A stretch of DNA of 28,532 nucleotides from Bacteroidales bacterium UBA3709 (lineage in GTDB: Bacteria; Bacteroidota; Bacteroidia; Bacteroidales; UBA932). The notes beneath the pieces were generated by a model that was not told where the DNA came from, did no database searches, and worked only from the letters and a program-made list of their open reading frames with translations. Within the stretch, counting starts at the first letter, position 1. Every line of letters begins with the position of its first letter. This document shows, in pieces, positions 17,028 to 24,980 of this stretch. The stretch covers positions 1-28,532 of the forward strand of contig DFIA01000035.1 in NCBI GenBank assembly GCA_002372015.1, read 5' to 3'. A program made the translations under genes and the position numbers.

Positions 17028-18479
17028 TTAAAAAATTTCTTTCAAGCAAGTTTTGCCTTGATAGTCTATTTTTTGTACTTTTTTCAGGTAGCTCATAAGC
17101 ATATCAGAGGTGGCTATGTTGGTATCTTCTCCCTGGTCTTTTCTTGGAGAATTGCTCACGGTAGTAGCGTATGAGTTGCCTACAACCTTATAAGTCTTTT
17201 TAGGATTGATTTCTTTTCCATCCGGTCCAAGCACTTTCAGACTTTTTATGGCAGAGCGCTTACTATCGGTGTAGGTTACATGGCAAGTTACTCCAGATGT
17301 ATAAGGGAAGCGATTCTCATCTGCGTTAAAGCAGGCTATAAGCATGTCTTTAAGCTCTTTTCCAGTAATGTTCATCACAACGGCATTATTCCCAAACGGG
17401 TCTAATCTAAGAACATCGCTTACAGTAAAATCGCCTGCGGGATGTTCTTCATATCTTACTCCGCCGGCATTGCAGAAAGAGATATCAGAACCGCTTATAT
17501 CTCTTATCGCATCGCACATAAGGCAGCCTAATTCTTCATATGAGCTAAAAGGAGTAACAGCCTGTGCCAGCACTTTACCTAATTCCGGATTATCGCTGAA
17601 GAAGTTGACAAGACTCTGTGCTGCCACATTCTTTTTAGGGTAATTTTCTATCTCGATGTTTTTAGCCTGCTTATTTGTAACCTTGCCGTTCTCTACAGTA
17701 AGGGTTGTATAGGTTAACCTCTTGAGTTTATTAACATTCTGGGTTATAAGTACTCCGTTGTGAATTTCACCTCCCTCCAGTTGAGTATGGGAGTGGCCGC
17801 CTACTATGAGATCGAACTGAGGGAACTTTTCTGCCACCTTTACATCGTCTTCAAAACCTATGTGGGAGAGTAGTATAAAAACATCGCACTCATCTCTTAG
17901 ATAGAGATATTTTTGTATGGTTTCTTCTACGGGGGCAAAAGTAAAGCCGACTACATTTTTTGGGTGAGTATCCGGCCTGCCGTGACTGCCTATCTGAACA
18001 ACACCAAGTACACAAACTCTAACTCCTTTTACATCAAAAAACTTATAGGGTGTTGTTTGTATGCCAAGTTCCGCATCTGCACTAATGTTTGCACAGATAT
18101 AAGGAAAGTTGGACTCATTTATATTACGGGCAAGACCATCTTGATGAGAATCAAACTCATGGTTGCCAAAAGTGGTACAATCAAAACCTATCAGATTCAT
18201 CAAAGAAATCATAGGATATGATGTATTTGGGTATAAGTCGTTTATAGGATGGCCGGTGCGGCTGTCGCCAGCACACAGTACCAGCAAGTCTTTATCTAAA
18301 CAACGCAGGCTATCTACAATGGCAGCCATCTGTGGCAGCTTCTCAAAAGCGGCGTGCATATCATTGGTAGAAACAATGTGTAAGTCTGTCTTGTAAGAAG
18401 CTTTTACCGTTTGTGCGTGAGTGCTTGTATAGACGGCAGCTAAAACGGTTAATATTGCTATGCGTAAAAATGTTTTCAT
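17028..18479 (-). CDS. Secreted 5'-nucleotidase / bifunctional metallophosphatase
   Basis: A 483-residue enzyme with a signal peptide (residues 1-23, ending THAQ). The N-terminal calcineurin-like metallophosphatase domain shows the two-metal motifs: Asp40-x-His42 in STNDMHA, Gly-Asp72, GNHEFD (Asn106, His107), His206 in LLSHIGFED and GGHSHT (His229, His231). The C-terminal 5'-nucleotidase domain (about 300-483) includes NAGGVRYEE and FPYTSGVTCHV. It should hydrolyse nucleotides, or possibly UDP-sugars, in the periplasm, releasing nucleosides and phosphate. Exact substrate preference cannot be told. It lies third in the TMEM43-LemA operon, an unexpected companion for those membrane proteins. 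Confidence 0.9.
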   Translation of the reverse strand: MKTFLRIAILTVLAAVYTSTHAQTVKASYKTDLHIVSTNDMHAAFEKLPQMAAIVDSLRCLDKDLLVLCAGDSRTGHPINDLYPNTSYPMISLMNLIGFDCTTFGNHEFDSHQDGLARNINESNFPYICANISADAELGIQTTPYKFFDVKGVRVCVLGVVQIGSHGRPDTHPKNVVGFTFAPVEETIQKYLYLRDECDVFILLSHIGFEDDVKVAEKFPQFDLIVGGHSHTQLEGGEIHNGVLITQNVNKLKRLTYTTLTVENGKVTNKQAKNIEIENYPKKNVAAQSLVNFFSDNPELGKVLAQAVTPFSSYEELGCLMCDAIRDISGSDISFCNAGGVRYEEHPAGDFTVSDVLRLDPFGNNAVVMNITGKELKDMLIACFNADENRFPYTSGVTCHVTYTDSKRSAIKSLKVLGPDGKEINPKKTYKVVGNSYATTVSNSPRKDQGEDTNIATSDMLMSYLKKVQKIDYQGKTCLKEIF

Positions 18480-18507
18480 AGTTGTTAGGATGTTTTAATA
18501 TAGTTAG

Positions 18508-18708
18508 TTACACTGTTTTAAAAGTTATAGTCTGACCATCAGACAGTGGCGCATCTCCATCTATTTGGTGCCCGTATTTATCTTTTATGACAAGGTTATC
18601 TACTTTTTTAACCTCGAGTTTATTTTTTAACATGTACCGCAAAATGGCATGTTTGGCAGTGGCTCCGTTAAAGATTCTTATTTCCTGATTGTTAACTGTA
18701 ACTGTCAT
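18508..18708 (-). CDS. 66-residue putative beta-grasp (ThiS/MoaD-like) protein
   Basis: A small protein with the pattern strand-strand-helix-strands: MTVTVNNQEIRIF, then helix AKHAILRYMLKNK, then DNLVIKDKYGHQIDGDAPL and DGQTITFKTV. This order, the length and the acidic turn before the last strand fit the ubiquitin-like beta-grasp fold of sulfur carriers such as ThiS. It ends FKTV and lacks the C-terminal Gly-Gly that sulfur carriers and ubiquitin-like modifiers need, so a carrier role is unlikely; a binding or scaffolding role is more plausible (inference). It is 19 bp after the TMEM43 gene and 28 bp before the nucleotidase gene. The fold call comes from pattern only. Confidence 0.6.
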   Translation of the reverse strand: MTVTVNNQEIRIFNGATAKHAILRYMLKNKLEVKKVDNLVIKDKYGHQIDGDAPLSDGQTITFKTV

Positions 18709-18727
18709 AGAATTATACCTTTATTTG

Positions 18728-20062
18728 TTATTGATTATTGGTTGTAGCTACCTGTTTGTTCTTTTTCCTTGCAGCAAGCAAGAAAATCAACGCTCCGGCA
18801 ATGGCCAATAGTACGATACCAAGTATCGGACGGTACCTTAGCCACGCTATTGCTATGATAATCAAAGACCAAGCTAAGCCTATCACTGAGCAAATCAATC
18901 CCAGGGCACTTTCTGTAATTTTTCCTAAGAAAGGCAGAACTTTTAGCAGAGTAGGTACAATAGATACAATGCTCTTGAGCCCCATTATTACGATAATCAC
19001 ACCAAGTATTCTCAACAACCATGTGATTATAGTATTTGTGCTGTGCTCGCTCTCAAACATTTCTTCGGCACTCTTTTCTCCCATATACAATGCAGAAAAC
19101 ATTTTACCATTCTTTGCCTTGTAAGATGTAAATGTATCACCTGTTACCTTAGCTATAATAGAAACTTTGGAAGGCATGTCTCTGGTAAAGGTTATGCGTA
19201 TATCTCCTACCTCAGGCATATTAGGGTGCTGTCCTATATAAATAACATTACCGAAAACGTGTACATATTTAAGCTCTTCTTCTGCTTGTGTAGGAGTTTG
19301 CACAGATGTGGCTGCTTTAAGTGCAGTAGAATCTGTGGCAACTTTGAGTGCAGTAGAATCTGTGGCAGCTTTGAGTGCAGCAGAATCTGTGGCAGCATTA
19401 AGTGCGGTAGAGGCCGTATGTACATTCTTGCATAGCTTTTCTATCTGGTGTGCAATACCCTTATCTAAAGTAATGTTAAAAGAACTCTCATTATGGAAGG
19501 AGGATATCTGAGATTTATTGAGCCTATATGCACCAAATGTAACATCTTCTGCGCTATAAACCTCGCTATCAAAGGTTTGATACACAAAGTTTTTACCTAC
19601 ATATTCCGGATCTTTGAACTCTCTGGAATCTACCGGAGAGCTGGTCCATTTTGTTTTGTAGGTGTACGTGGTTGTAGTTTCTTTGGCACCTCCAATCTTG
19701 TCTTTGGATGTAGATTTAGATTCTTCCACCCACTGGAAGTACTCTACATTTCTGCGGAGTTTTATGGTGTTTGCAGAGCCTATGTTAAAAGTAGCATCTG
19801 AAAGAGAGTCTGTGGTTGTGGCAAGAGCTGTAGCATGTACAAGTTTGCCTTCGAACTCCGGATTCTTAGTATCTGCATTTTCCATTTCTACATAGTTCTT
19901 TTCGGCATCTTGGAGCATCTTGGTGGTTTTGACAGCTCTGCCTTCATTCCACCAAAGCATAGCGGTGCCCGCTATAAAGAGAATTATACCAGTAAAAATG
20001 CCGCCGAACGAATTTTTCACTCTTGTACCGTAGCCAGTGCGAGTAACTTCTTGATAAGCCAT
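18728..20062 (-). CDS. TMEM43 (LUMA) family membrane protein
   Basis: A 444-residue protein, first gene of the six-gene operon. The N-terminus (TRTGYGTRVKNSFGGIFTGI, then AMLWWNEGRAVKTTK) with one membrane helix (about 19-37) is the TMEM43 signature. A large soluble region (about 40-335) contains the conserved VEYFQWVEE motif and ends with IGQHPNMPEVGDIRITF. Three or four hydrophobic segments follow (about 343-435). Family members are integral membrane proteins; the human one sits in the inner nuclear membrane and bacterial roles are unknown. Residues about 217-252 are a 9-residue tandem repeat (consensus ATDSTALKA) encoded by a 27-bp DNA repeat, not part of the family core. Its promoter lies 55 bp upstream, divergent from atpD. 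Confidence 0.85.
   Translation of the reverse strand: MAYQEVTRTGYGTRVKNSFGGIFTGIILFIAGTAMLWWNEGRAVKTTKMLQDAEKNYVEMENADTKNPEFEGKLVHATALATTTDSLSDATFNIGSANTIKLRRNVEYFQWVEESKSTSKDKIGGAKETTTTYTYKTKWTSSPVDSREFKDPEYVGKNFVYQTFDSEVYSAEDVTFGAYRLNKSQISSFHNESSFNITLDKGIAHQIEKLCKNVHTASTALNAATDSAALKAATDSTALKVATDSTALKAATSVQTPTQAEEELKYVHVFGNVIYIGQHPNMPEVGDIRITFTRDMPSKVSIIAKVTGDTFTSYKAKNGKMFSALYMGEKSAEEMFESEHSTNTIITWLLRILGVIIVIMGLKSIVSIVPTLLKVLPFLGKITESALGLICSVIGLAWSLIIIAIAWLRYRPILGIVLLAIAGALIFLLAARKKNKQVATTNNQ
19307..19414. repeat. 27-bp in-frame tandem repeat in the TMEM43 gene, 4 units
   Basis: Four contiguous 27-bp units occupy 19307-19333, 19334-19360, 19361-19387 and 19388-19414. They differ from each other at a few positions, and the last is the most diverged. 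Each encodes nine residues close to ATDSTALKA. The unit is a multiple of three, so gain or loss of units keeps the frame. Confidence 0.9.
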
Positions 20063-20116
20063 TTTATTAAGTGTTATGTGAGTAATTTAAGTTTAGATAA
20101 ATCTATAATCAAAGTT

Positions 20117-20124
20117 CAAATATA
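20117..20124 (-). promoter_or_regulatory. -7 promoter element of the TMEM43-LemA operon
   Basis: The minus strand reads TATATTTG (TAnnTTTG), 54 bp before the ATG at 20062. No clear -33 TTG. It is divergent from the atpD promoter 43 bp away. Confidence 0.45.
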
Positions 20125-20166
20125 AAAAAAATGATTGATTCGATTTTTATTCTGTCTATTTTATTG

Positions 20167-20174
20167 TAACTTTG
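20167..20174 (+). promoter_or_regulatory. -7 promoter element of the ATP synthase operon
   Basis: TAACTTTG matches TAnnTTTG and lies 22 bp before the atpD ATG at 20197. The -33 region is T-rich without a good TTG. It is the only promoter box I noted for the nine-gene operon; internal spacers were not searched exhaustively. Confidence 0.5.
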
Positions 20175-20196
20175 GAGCTCACAAAAACAGAGATAT

Positions 20197-21711
20197 ATGC
20201 AGGAGTTAAAAGGCAGAATTTCTCAAATAGTGGGCCCTGTGGTAGATGTGGCTTTTGGTAATGCTTCATCTGCACTTCCTTCTATTCACGATGCCTTGGA
20301 GGTTGTTCGTCCAGATGGCAAATTGCTTATTCTTGAGGTGCAGCAGCACATAGGAGAAGATACTGTAAGGTGCGTGGCCATGGATTCTACAGATGGACTT
20401 AGGAGAGGATTGGAGGCGCAATGGACCGGCGGTCCTATAGCCATGCCTATAGGCGACCAGATTAAGGGGAGGTTGATGAATGTAGTAGGGCATACTATAG
20501 ATGGCTTGGAATCTCTCGACAGGAGTCATACTTATCCTATTCACCGCCAGCCACCAAAGTTTGAAGATCTTACAACGGTGCAGGAAATACTGCCTACCGG
20601 TATCAAGGTTATAGACCTGATAGAACCATATAGCAAGGGAGGAAAAATCGGATTATTCGGTGGAGCCGGAGTTGGCAAAACTGTGCTCATTATGGAGCTT
20701 ATAAACAACATCGCCAAAAAGCACAATGGTTTTTCTGTATTTGCCGGTGTGGGAGAAAGAACCAGAGAGGGTAACGATTTGCTGAGAGAAATGATTGAGA
20801 GTGGAGTTATCCGCTATGGAGAAGAATTCCGCAAGGGGATGGAAGAAGGCAAGTGGGATCTTACTAAAGTGGATAGGAAAGAACTCGAAAAAAGCCAAGC
20901 TACGTTGGTGTTTGGGCAGATGAATGAACCTCCCGGGGCAAGAAGCTCTGTGGCTCTTTCGGGGCTTACTATAGCTGAAAGCTTCCGCGATGCCGGTAAA
21001 GAAAGTGGTCAAAAGAATGATATACTTCTGTTCATAGACAATATATTCCGCTTTACCCAGGCCGGTAGCGAGGTTTCTGCACTGCTTGGAAGAATGCCGT
21101 CTGCCGTGGGTTATCAGCCAACACTGGCATCTGAAATGGGAGCTATGCAGGAGAGAATTACTTCTACCAGATATGGTTCAATTACTTCTGTTCAGGCCGT
21201 TTATGTTCCTGCAGACGATTTTACAGATCCGGCACCGGCTACCACATTCTCGCACTTAGACGCCACTACCGAGTTAAGCCGTAAGATTGCGTCGTTGGGT
21301 ATTTATCCGGCAGTAGATCCTCTTACCTCAACTTCCAGAATACTCGACCCTCACATAGTAGGACAGGAGCACTACAATGTGGCGCAGAGGGTGAAGCAGA
21401 TACTCCAGAGGAACAAAGAACTTCAGGATATAATCTCTATACTTGGAATGGAAGAGCTCAGCGATGAAGATAAGCTTGTGGTTAACCGTGCCCGTAGGGT
21501 TCAGAGATTTATGAGCCAGCCGTTTACCGTAGCAGAGCAATTTACTGGAATACCAGGGGTTATGGTAGATCTTAAAGATACGGTCAAAGGTTTTAGAATG
21601 ATTTTAGACGGAGAATGTGATTATCTCCCTGAGCAGGCATTTATGAGTGTAGGTACAATAGAGGAGGCTATAGAAAAAGGAGAAAAACTCCTTGCTGCCG
21701 CAAACTCATAA
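20197..21711 (+). CDS. atpD: F1Fo ATP synthase subunit beta
   Basis: The 504-residue catalytic subunit of the F1 head, which makes or hydrolyses ATP. It has an N-terminal beta barrel (about 1-85), then Walker A GGAGVGKT (155-162), catalytic Glu187 in GERTREGN, and Walker B ending at Asp281 (LLFIDN). The C-terminal helix-turn-helix carries the DELSEED-equivalent EELSDED. Length is a little above the usual 460-480, with extra residues around 190-235, as seen in other Bacteroidota beta subunits. It is the first gene of the operon; placing atpD-atpC ahead of the Fo genes is the Bacteroidota arrangement. It is followed 18 bp later by atpC. Confidence 0.98.
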   Translation: MQELKGRISQIVGPVVDVAFGNASSALPSIHDALEVVRPDGKLLILEVQQHIGEDTVRCVAMDSTDGLRRGLEAQWTGGPIAMPIGDQIKGRLMNVVGHTIDGLESLDRSHTYPIHRQPPKFEDLTTVQEILPTGIKVIDLIEPYSKGGKIGLFGGAGVGKTVLIMELINNIAKKHNGFSVFAGVGERTREGNDLLREMIESGVIRYGEEFRKGMEEGKWDLTKVDRKELEKSQATLVFGQMNEPPGARSSVALSGLTIAESFRDAGKESGQKNDILLFIDNIFRFTQAGSEVSALLGRMPSAVGYQPTLASEMGAMQERITSTRYGSITSVQAVYVPADDFTDPAPATTFSHLDATTELSRKIASLGIYPAVDPLTSTSRILDPHIVGQEHYNVAQRVKQILQRNKELQDIISILGMEELSDEDKLVVNRARRVQRFMSQPFTVAEQFTGIPGVMVDLKDTVKGFRMILDGECDYLPEQAFMSVGTIEEAIEKGEKLLAAANS

Positions 21712-21729
21712 AAATACGTTCTTGCAAGA

Positions 21730-21975
21730 ATGGAAACAATTCAGTTGCATATAATATCGCCGGAGCAATCTATTTTTAAGGGCAAGGTGCAGAAAGTGAA
21801 TTTGCCGGGTACCGTGGCACCATTTACAATTTTGCCGCGCCATGCGCCCATAATATCTTCATTGGTGAGCGGAGCTATTTTGTTTACAACAGAAGAAGGA
21901 AAGGACATGCAGGTAGAAATAGAAGGCGGTTTTGTAGAAATGAGTAACGGAACGGTAACGGTTTGTATTTGTTGA
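21730..21975 (+). CDS. atpC: F1Fo ATP synthase subunit epsilon, short form
   Basis: An 81-residue protein covering only the N-terminal beta sandwich of epsilon (LHIISPEQSIFKGKVQKVNL, GTVAPFTILPRHAPIISSL). It ends at FVEMSNGTVTVCIC, where the helical C-terminal domain of a typical 130-140 residue epsilon would begin. The beta sandwich is enough to connect gamma to the c-ring. The missing helices are the ones that inhibit ATP hydrolysis in other bacteria, so that control is absent here. Short epsilons are usual in Bacteroidota, so this is not a truncated gene. Confidence 0.93.
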   Translation: METIQLHIISPEQSIFKGKVQKVNLPGTVAPFTILPRHAPIISSLVSGAILFTTEEGKDMQVEIEGGFVEMSNGTVTVCIC

Positions 21976-21993
21976 ACCTTTTCGATAAGCCAG

Positions 21994-22071
21994 ATGAGCA
22001 AAGACAAATTTATTTGGATTTGCCATGGCGAGAAAAGTTGCATGAAAATGAACTATAAAAGAGTAGGTTAA
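21994..22071 (+). CDS. Possible 25-residue peptide coupled to the atpI-like gene
   Basis: An ATG at 21994 opens 25 codons (starting MSKDKFIWICHGEKSC) and stops at TAA 22069-22071, whose last base is the first base of the next gene's ATG (TAATG). It fills most of the 95-bp gap between atpC and the atpI-like gene. This one-base overlap suggests translational re-initiation, with the short frame acting as a loading site or encoding a small peptide with two cysteines. It may be chance, and there is no homology evidence. Confidence 0.35.
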   Translation: MSKDKFIWICHGEKSCMKMNYKRVG

Positions 22072-22451
22072 TGGAGCTGAGAATAAAAACATACGCAATT
22101 AGAATACTTGTGTGCTTGGGAGTTACGGCTTTGTTGCTTTTAGGTGTTGCCTATGCTTTTTACCCTGTTGCATTTTCTTGGAAGATACTGCTTTTAGCGG
22201 CTGTTTTTTACTCAGTCTGTCTTCTGGGAATTGTACTGATTGCCAGATTTGCAAAACGTGGTGGCCGTACGTTTATATCGGGATATATGGCAGTAAAGGC
22301 TATAAAAATAGTGCTGCTTTTAATAACTCTGTTAGTGTTCTTTTTTGCAGACAGGGATGCCATAAGGTGGATAACTGTTGTGTTTTTCACATTTTATATA
22401 GTGATGCTGGTTTTTGATACGGTATATTTTTCAAGAATTCTAAAAAAATGA
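22071..22451 (+). CDS. AtpI-like membrane protein of the ATP synthase operon
   Basis: A 126-residue protein with four predicted membrane helices (about residues 9-30, 34-58, 73-92 and 98-119) and basic ends. It sits between atpC and atpB, where many bacteria encode AtpI, which helps assemble the c-ring or supplies magnesium. Sequence similarity to classical AtpI is not obvious, so the name rests on position, size and topology. Its stop overlaps the atpB start by 4 bp (ATGA), so the two are co-translated. Confidence 0.75.
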   Translation: MELRIKTYAIRILVCLGVTALLLLGVAYAFYPVAFSWKILLLAAVFYSVCLLGIVLIARFAKRGGRTFISGYMAVKAIKIVLLLITLLVFFFADRDAIRWITVVFFTFYIVMLVFDTVYFSRILKK

Positions 22452-23527
22452 AACGGAGATTACTGATATTAACGGCAATGCTTTTGGTGGCCTGCATGGG
22501 CTTTGAGACAGAGGCGAGAGCATCATCGGTAGATGAGGGCGGAGGCGTTAATGTTCAGCATATTATATTTGAACACATGCTCGATTCTTATACCTGGCAT
22601 ATAACCAAGATAGGAGAAAGAGATGTGGCTATATATCTTCCTGTAATACTCTATAGTAAAACATCGGGCTGGCATATTTTTTCTTCCAGAAGACTGCACG
22701 AGAACGGCGGCAGCTATAGAGGCTTTTATCCTGCTCCTGAAGATGGGGCTCATGCCTACAAACTTATGGAGAAAATGCCGGATGGTTCTATGGTTAGGCC
22801 TATAGACTTATCGCTTACCAAAATGGGTTTGGCGCTTCTGATAAATAGCTTTGTGCTGTTGCTTATATTCTTGCCAGCTGCCCGTTGGTACAGAAAAAAC
22901 AGAGGCAACGCAGCAGCCGTGCCATCTAAGTATGTGAGCTTTGTTGAAATGCTTGTACTTATGGTGGAAGATGGAATAATAAAACCCTGTATTGGCGAAA
23001 ATTACAGAAAGTTTTCGCCTTATTTACTCACAGCATTCTTTTTCATATTTACTTGTAATCTAATGTCGCTGCTCCCGGTATTTCCGGGAGGAGTTGGGGT
23101 TACTGCAAACATAACGGTAACAATGTTTCTGGCCCTATGTACATTTATTGCAGTTAATGTGTTTGGCTCTAAAGAGTATTGGAAAGAAATACTTTGGCCC
23201 GATGTGCCAACGTGGCTGAAAGTGCCGATGCCGTTAATGCCTATGATAGAGCTTATAGGTATATTTACCAAGCCAATAGCTCTTATGATAAGGCTCTTTG
23301 CCAATATGCTCGGCGGCCACATGGCAATGCTTGTTCTAACCATACTTATATTCATAGGGTTTAGTGCAAGTGTTGCCATGGGAAGTTCTATGACCTTTAT
23401 TTCTGTGGTATTCAATATCTTTATGTATGCACTTGAATTGCTGGTTGCCTATATACAGGCGTATGTGTTTACGCTGCTTAGTGCAGTCTTTATAGGGTCT
23501 GCCCAAGTGCGTCATCATGGAGATTAA
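22448..23527 (+). CDS. atpB: F1Fo ATP synthase subunit a
   Basis: The 359-residue stator subunit that forms the proton half-channels beside the c-ring. An N-terminal signal-like segment (1-25) and an extra exported region (to about 120) precede the membrane helices, an extension typical of Bacteroidota subunit a. The core has FSPYLLTAFFFIFTCNLMSL and the essential arginine, Arg282, in LMIRLFANMLGGHMAM. The end, ELLVAYIQAYVFTLLSAVFI, is the conserved last helix. It is translationally coupled to the atpI-like gene, and atpE follows after 59 bp. Confidence 0.96.
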   Translation: MKRRLLILTAMLLVACMGFETEARASSVDEGGGVNVQHIIFEHMLDSYTWHITKIGERDVAIYLPVILYSKTSGWHIFSSRRLHENGGSYRGFYPAPEDGAHAYKLMEKMPDGSMVRPIDLSLTKMGLALLINSFVLLLIFLPAARWYRKNRGNAAAVPSKYVSFVEMLVLMVEDGIIKPCIGENYRKFSPYLLTAFFFIFTCNLMSLLPVFPGGVGVTANITVTMFLALCTFIAVNVFGSKEYWKEILWPDVPTWLKVPMPLMPMIELIGIFTKPIALMIRLFANMLGGHMAMLVLTILIFIGFSASVAMGSSMTFISVVFNIFMYALELLVAYIQAYVFTLLSAVFIGSAQVRHHGD

Positions 23528-23586
23528 AACAAGACAGAACAGATAAAAAGAAAGTAATTATATAAACAATTAAACAATAGTAAATT

Positions 23587-23856
23587 ATGTTAACAGTTCT
23601 TTCAGTAATTCTCGAGTACACAATGGCGATAGCACTTAGCAAGTCTGTTGCAGCCATAGGTGCAGGAATAGTTGTAATAGCGGCTTCTTTCGGAATCAGT
23701 AAGATAGGGGCTAATGCCATGGATGCTATTGCACGCCAACCACAGGCCGCTGGCGATATTCGTAGTGGTATGATATTGTCTGCAGCCCTTATAGAAGGTG
23801 TGGCTCTTATAGCAGTTATTGTATGTATGTTGTCATACTTTGTTCAGCTCGGTTGA
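23587..23856 (+). CDS. atpE: F1Fo ATP synthase subunit c
   Basis: An 89-residue hairpin of two membrane helices (about 17-42 and 58-85) joined by the polar loop ARQPQAAGDI with its conserved Arg-Gln-Pro. The ion-binding carboxylate is Glu70 in AALIEGVALI. A Gly follows this Glu rather than Ser or Thr, and the first helix lacks the Gln of sodium-binding rings, so proton coupling is expected. Around 10-15 copies of c form the rotating ring. The 59-bp spacer before it is A-rich with no strong Shine-Dalgarno, as is usual in this phylum. Confidence 0.95.
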   Translation: MLTVLSVILEYTMAIALSKSVAAIGAGIVVIAASFGISKIGANAMDAIARQPQAAGDIRSGMILSAALIEGVALIAVIVCMLSYFVQLG

Positions 23857-23880
23857 TAAAGTAGTTATAAACAAGAGATT

Positions 23881-24402
23881 ATGTCTTTACTTGTTCCCGA
23901 CAGCGGATTGTTGTTTTGGATGTTGATATCTTTTGGTGTGGTGTTTTTTATCCTCGCCAAATTTGCTTTTCCAATGATAACCAAGTCTGTTGAGGAGAGA
24001 AAACAATTTGTAGAAACTTCTTTGAGCGAAGCTCGTTCAGCAAAGGAAACTCTTGCTAAAGTGGAAGAAGATACTAAAGCACTTATAGCAGAGGCAAACA
24101 AAGAGCAGGGCAGGGTTCTGAACGAGGCGGCTGTACAAAGGGAAAAAATGATTTCCGCAGCAAAAGAAGAGGCTGCAGAGCAGGCACGCAATACCTTGGA
24201 AGATGCTCGGGAGCAGATTCGTATAGAAAGGGAGGCTGTTATGCTCGATTTAAGAAGGGAAATGGCGGCTCTTTCGTGCGATATTGCGGAAAGAATTGTC
24301 AAGGAGAAGCTTTCAGACAAGCAGAATCAGATGGTGCTTATAGAAAAAATGCTCGATGAGGTAGTAAAGGAGGGCGATGCCAAAGAGGTAAGTCTTTCTT
24401 AG
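23881..24402 (+). CDS. atpF: F1Fo ATP synthase subunit b
   Basis: A 173-residue stator stalk protein. One N-terminal membrane helix (about 8-30, LLFWMLISFGVVFFILAKFA) is followed by a long charged coiled coil (about 35-165, rich in Glu, Lys and Ala with KSVEERKQFVETSLSEA). It dimerises and links subunit a to F1 through delta. The family fit is clear in length and order. It lies between atpE (24 bp upstream) and atpH (11 bp downstream). Confidence 0.95.
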   Translation: MSLLVPDSGLLFWMLISFGVVFFILAKFAFPMITKSVEERKQFVETSLSEARSAKETLAKVEEDTKALIAEANKEQGRVLNEAAVQREKMISAAKEEAAEQARNTLEDAREQIRIEREAVMLDLRREMAALSCDIAERIVKEKLSDKQNQMVLIEKMLDEVVKEGDAKEVSLS

Positions 24403-24413
24403 ATACTTAAATT

Positions 24414-24974
24414 ATGGATGTAGGAGTATTGTCTGTACGATATGCAAAGGCATTGTTGGAATATGCCCAAAATAAGGGTGTAGCCGAGGATCTTTATTCT
24501 CAGGCCAAAGTGCTTTTAGATTGTTTTGCAGAAAATCCTTCATTATCCGTAACCTTGGAAGATCCTTTGCTTACGCGCAGTCAGAAACTGGAACTTATTT
24601 CTTCTGCCCTCTCTTGCAGCCAGCTTGCCAAAGAGGTGATGGTTAATTATTTCAGCCTGATAATAAGCAAGCATCGGGAGCCTTATATAGCCTCATCGCT
24701 GAGAAGTTTTATAGGACTTTACCGCAAAAGTGCGGGTATTACAGTTGTAAAAATGATAACGGCTGTGCCTTTGGAAAAAGATATGGAGGATAAAATTCTT
24801 GCCAAGGTTTCCGGCCTGTTAGGAAAGAAGGTAGAACTTCAGAAGAGCGTAGATCCTTCAATAGAAGGTGGCTTCATCTTCGATATAGACGATTACAGAT
24901 TAGATGCGAGCGTGGCTACCAGAATCAGGCAGATTCGGCAGCAGTTGCTCAGTAAAAACAAGAGAATAGTATAA
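24414..24974 (+). CDS. atpH: F1Fo ATP synthase subunit delta
   Basis: A 186-residue protein (OSCP family) that caps the F1 head and holds the b stalk. The N-terminal helical bundle opens VLSVRYAKALLEYAQNKGV. The C-terminal domain has the conserved pattern KVELQKSVDPSIEGGFIF and DYRLDASVATRIRQIRQQL. It lies 11 bp after atpF and 6 bp before atpA. Confidence 0.96.
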   Translation: MDVGVLSVRYAKALLEYAQNKGVAEDLYSQAKVLLDCFAENPSLSVTLEDPLLTRSQKLELISSALSCSQLAKEVMVNYFSLIISKHREPYIASSLRSFIGLYRKSAGITVVKMITAVPLEKDMEDKILAKVSGLLGKKVELQKSVDPSIEGGFIFDIDDYRLDASVATRIRQIRQQLLSKNKRIV

Positions 24975-24980
24975 TAGTTT

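Noticed and set aside
18508..18708. Sulfur carrier ThiS for thiamine synthesis
   Set aside because: No C-terminal Gly-Gly and no thiamine genes nearby.
21730..21975. Frameshifted or truncated epsilon subunit
   Set aside because: No remnant of the C-terminal helices is found in other frames after 21975, and short epsilons are normal in Bacteroidota.
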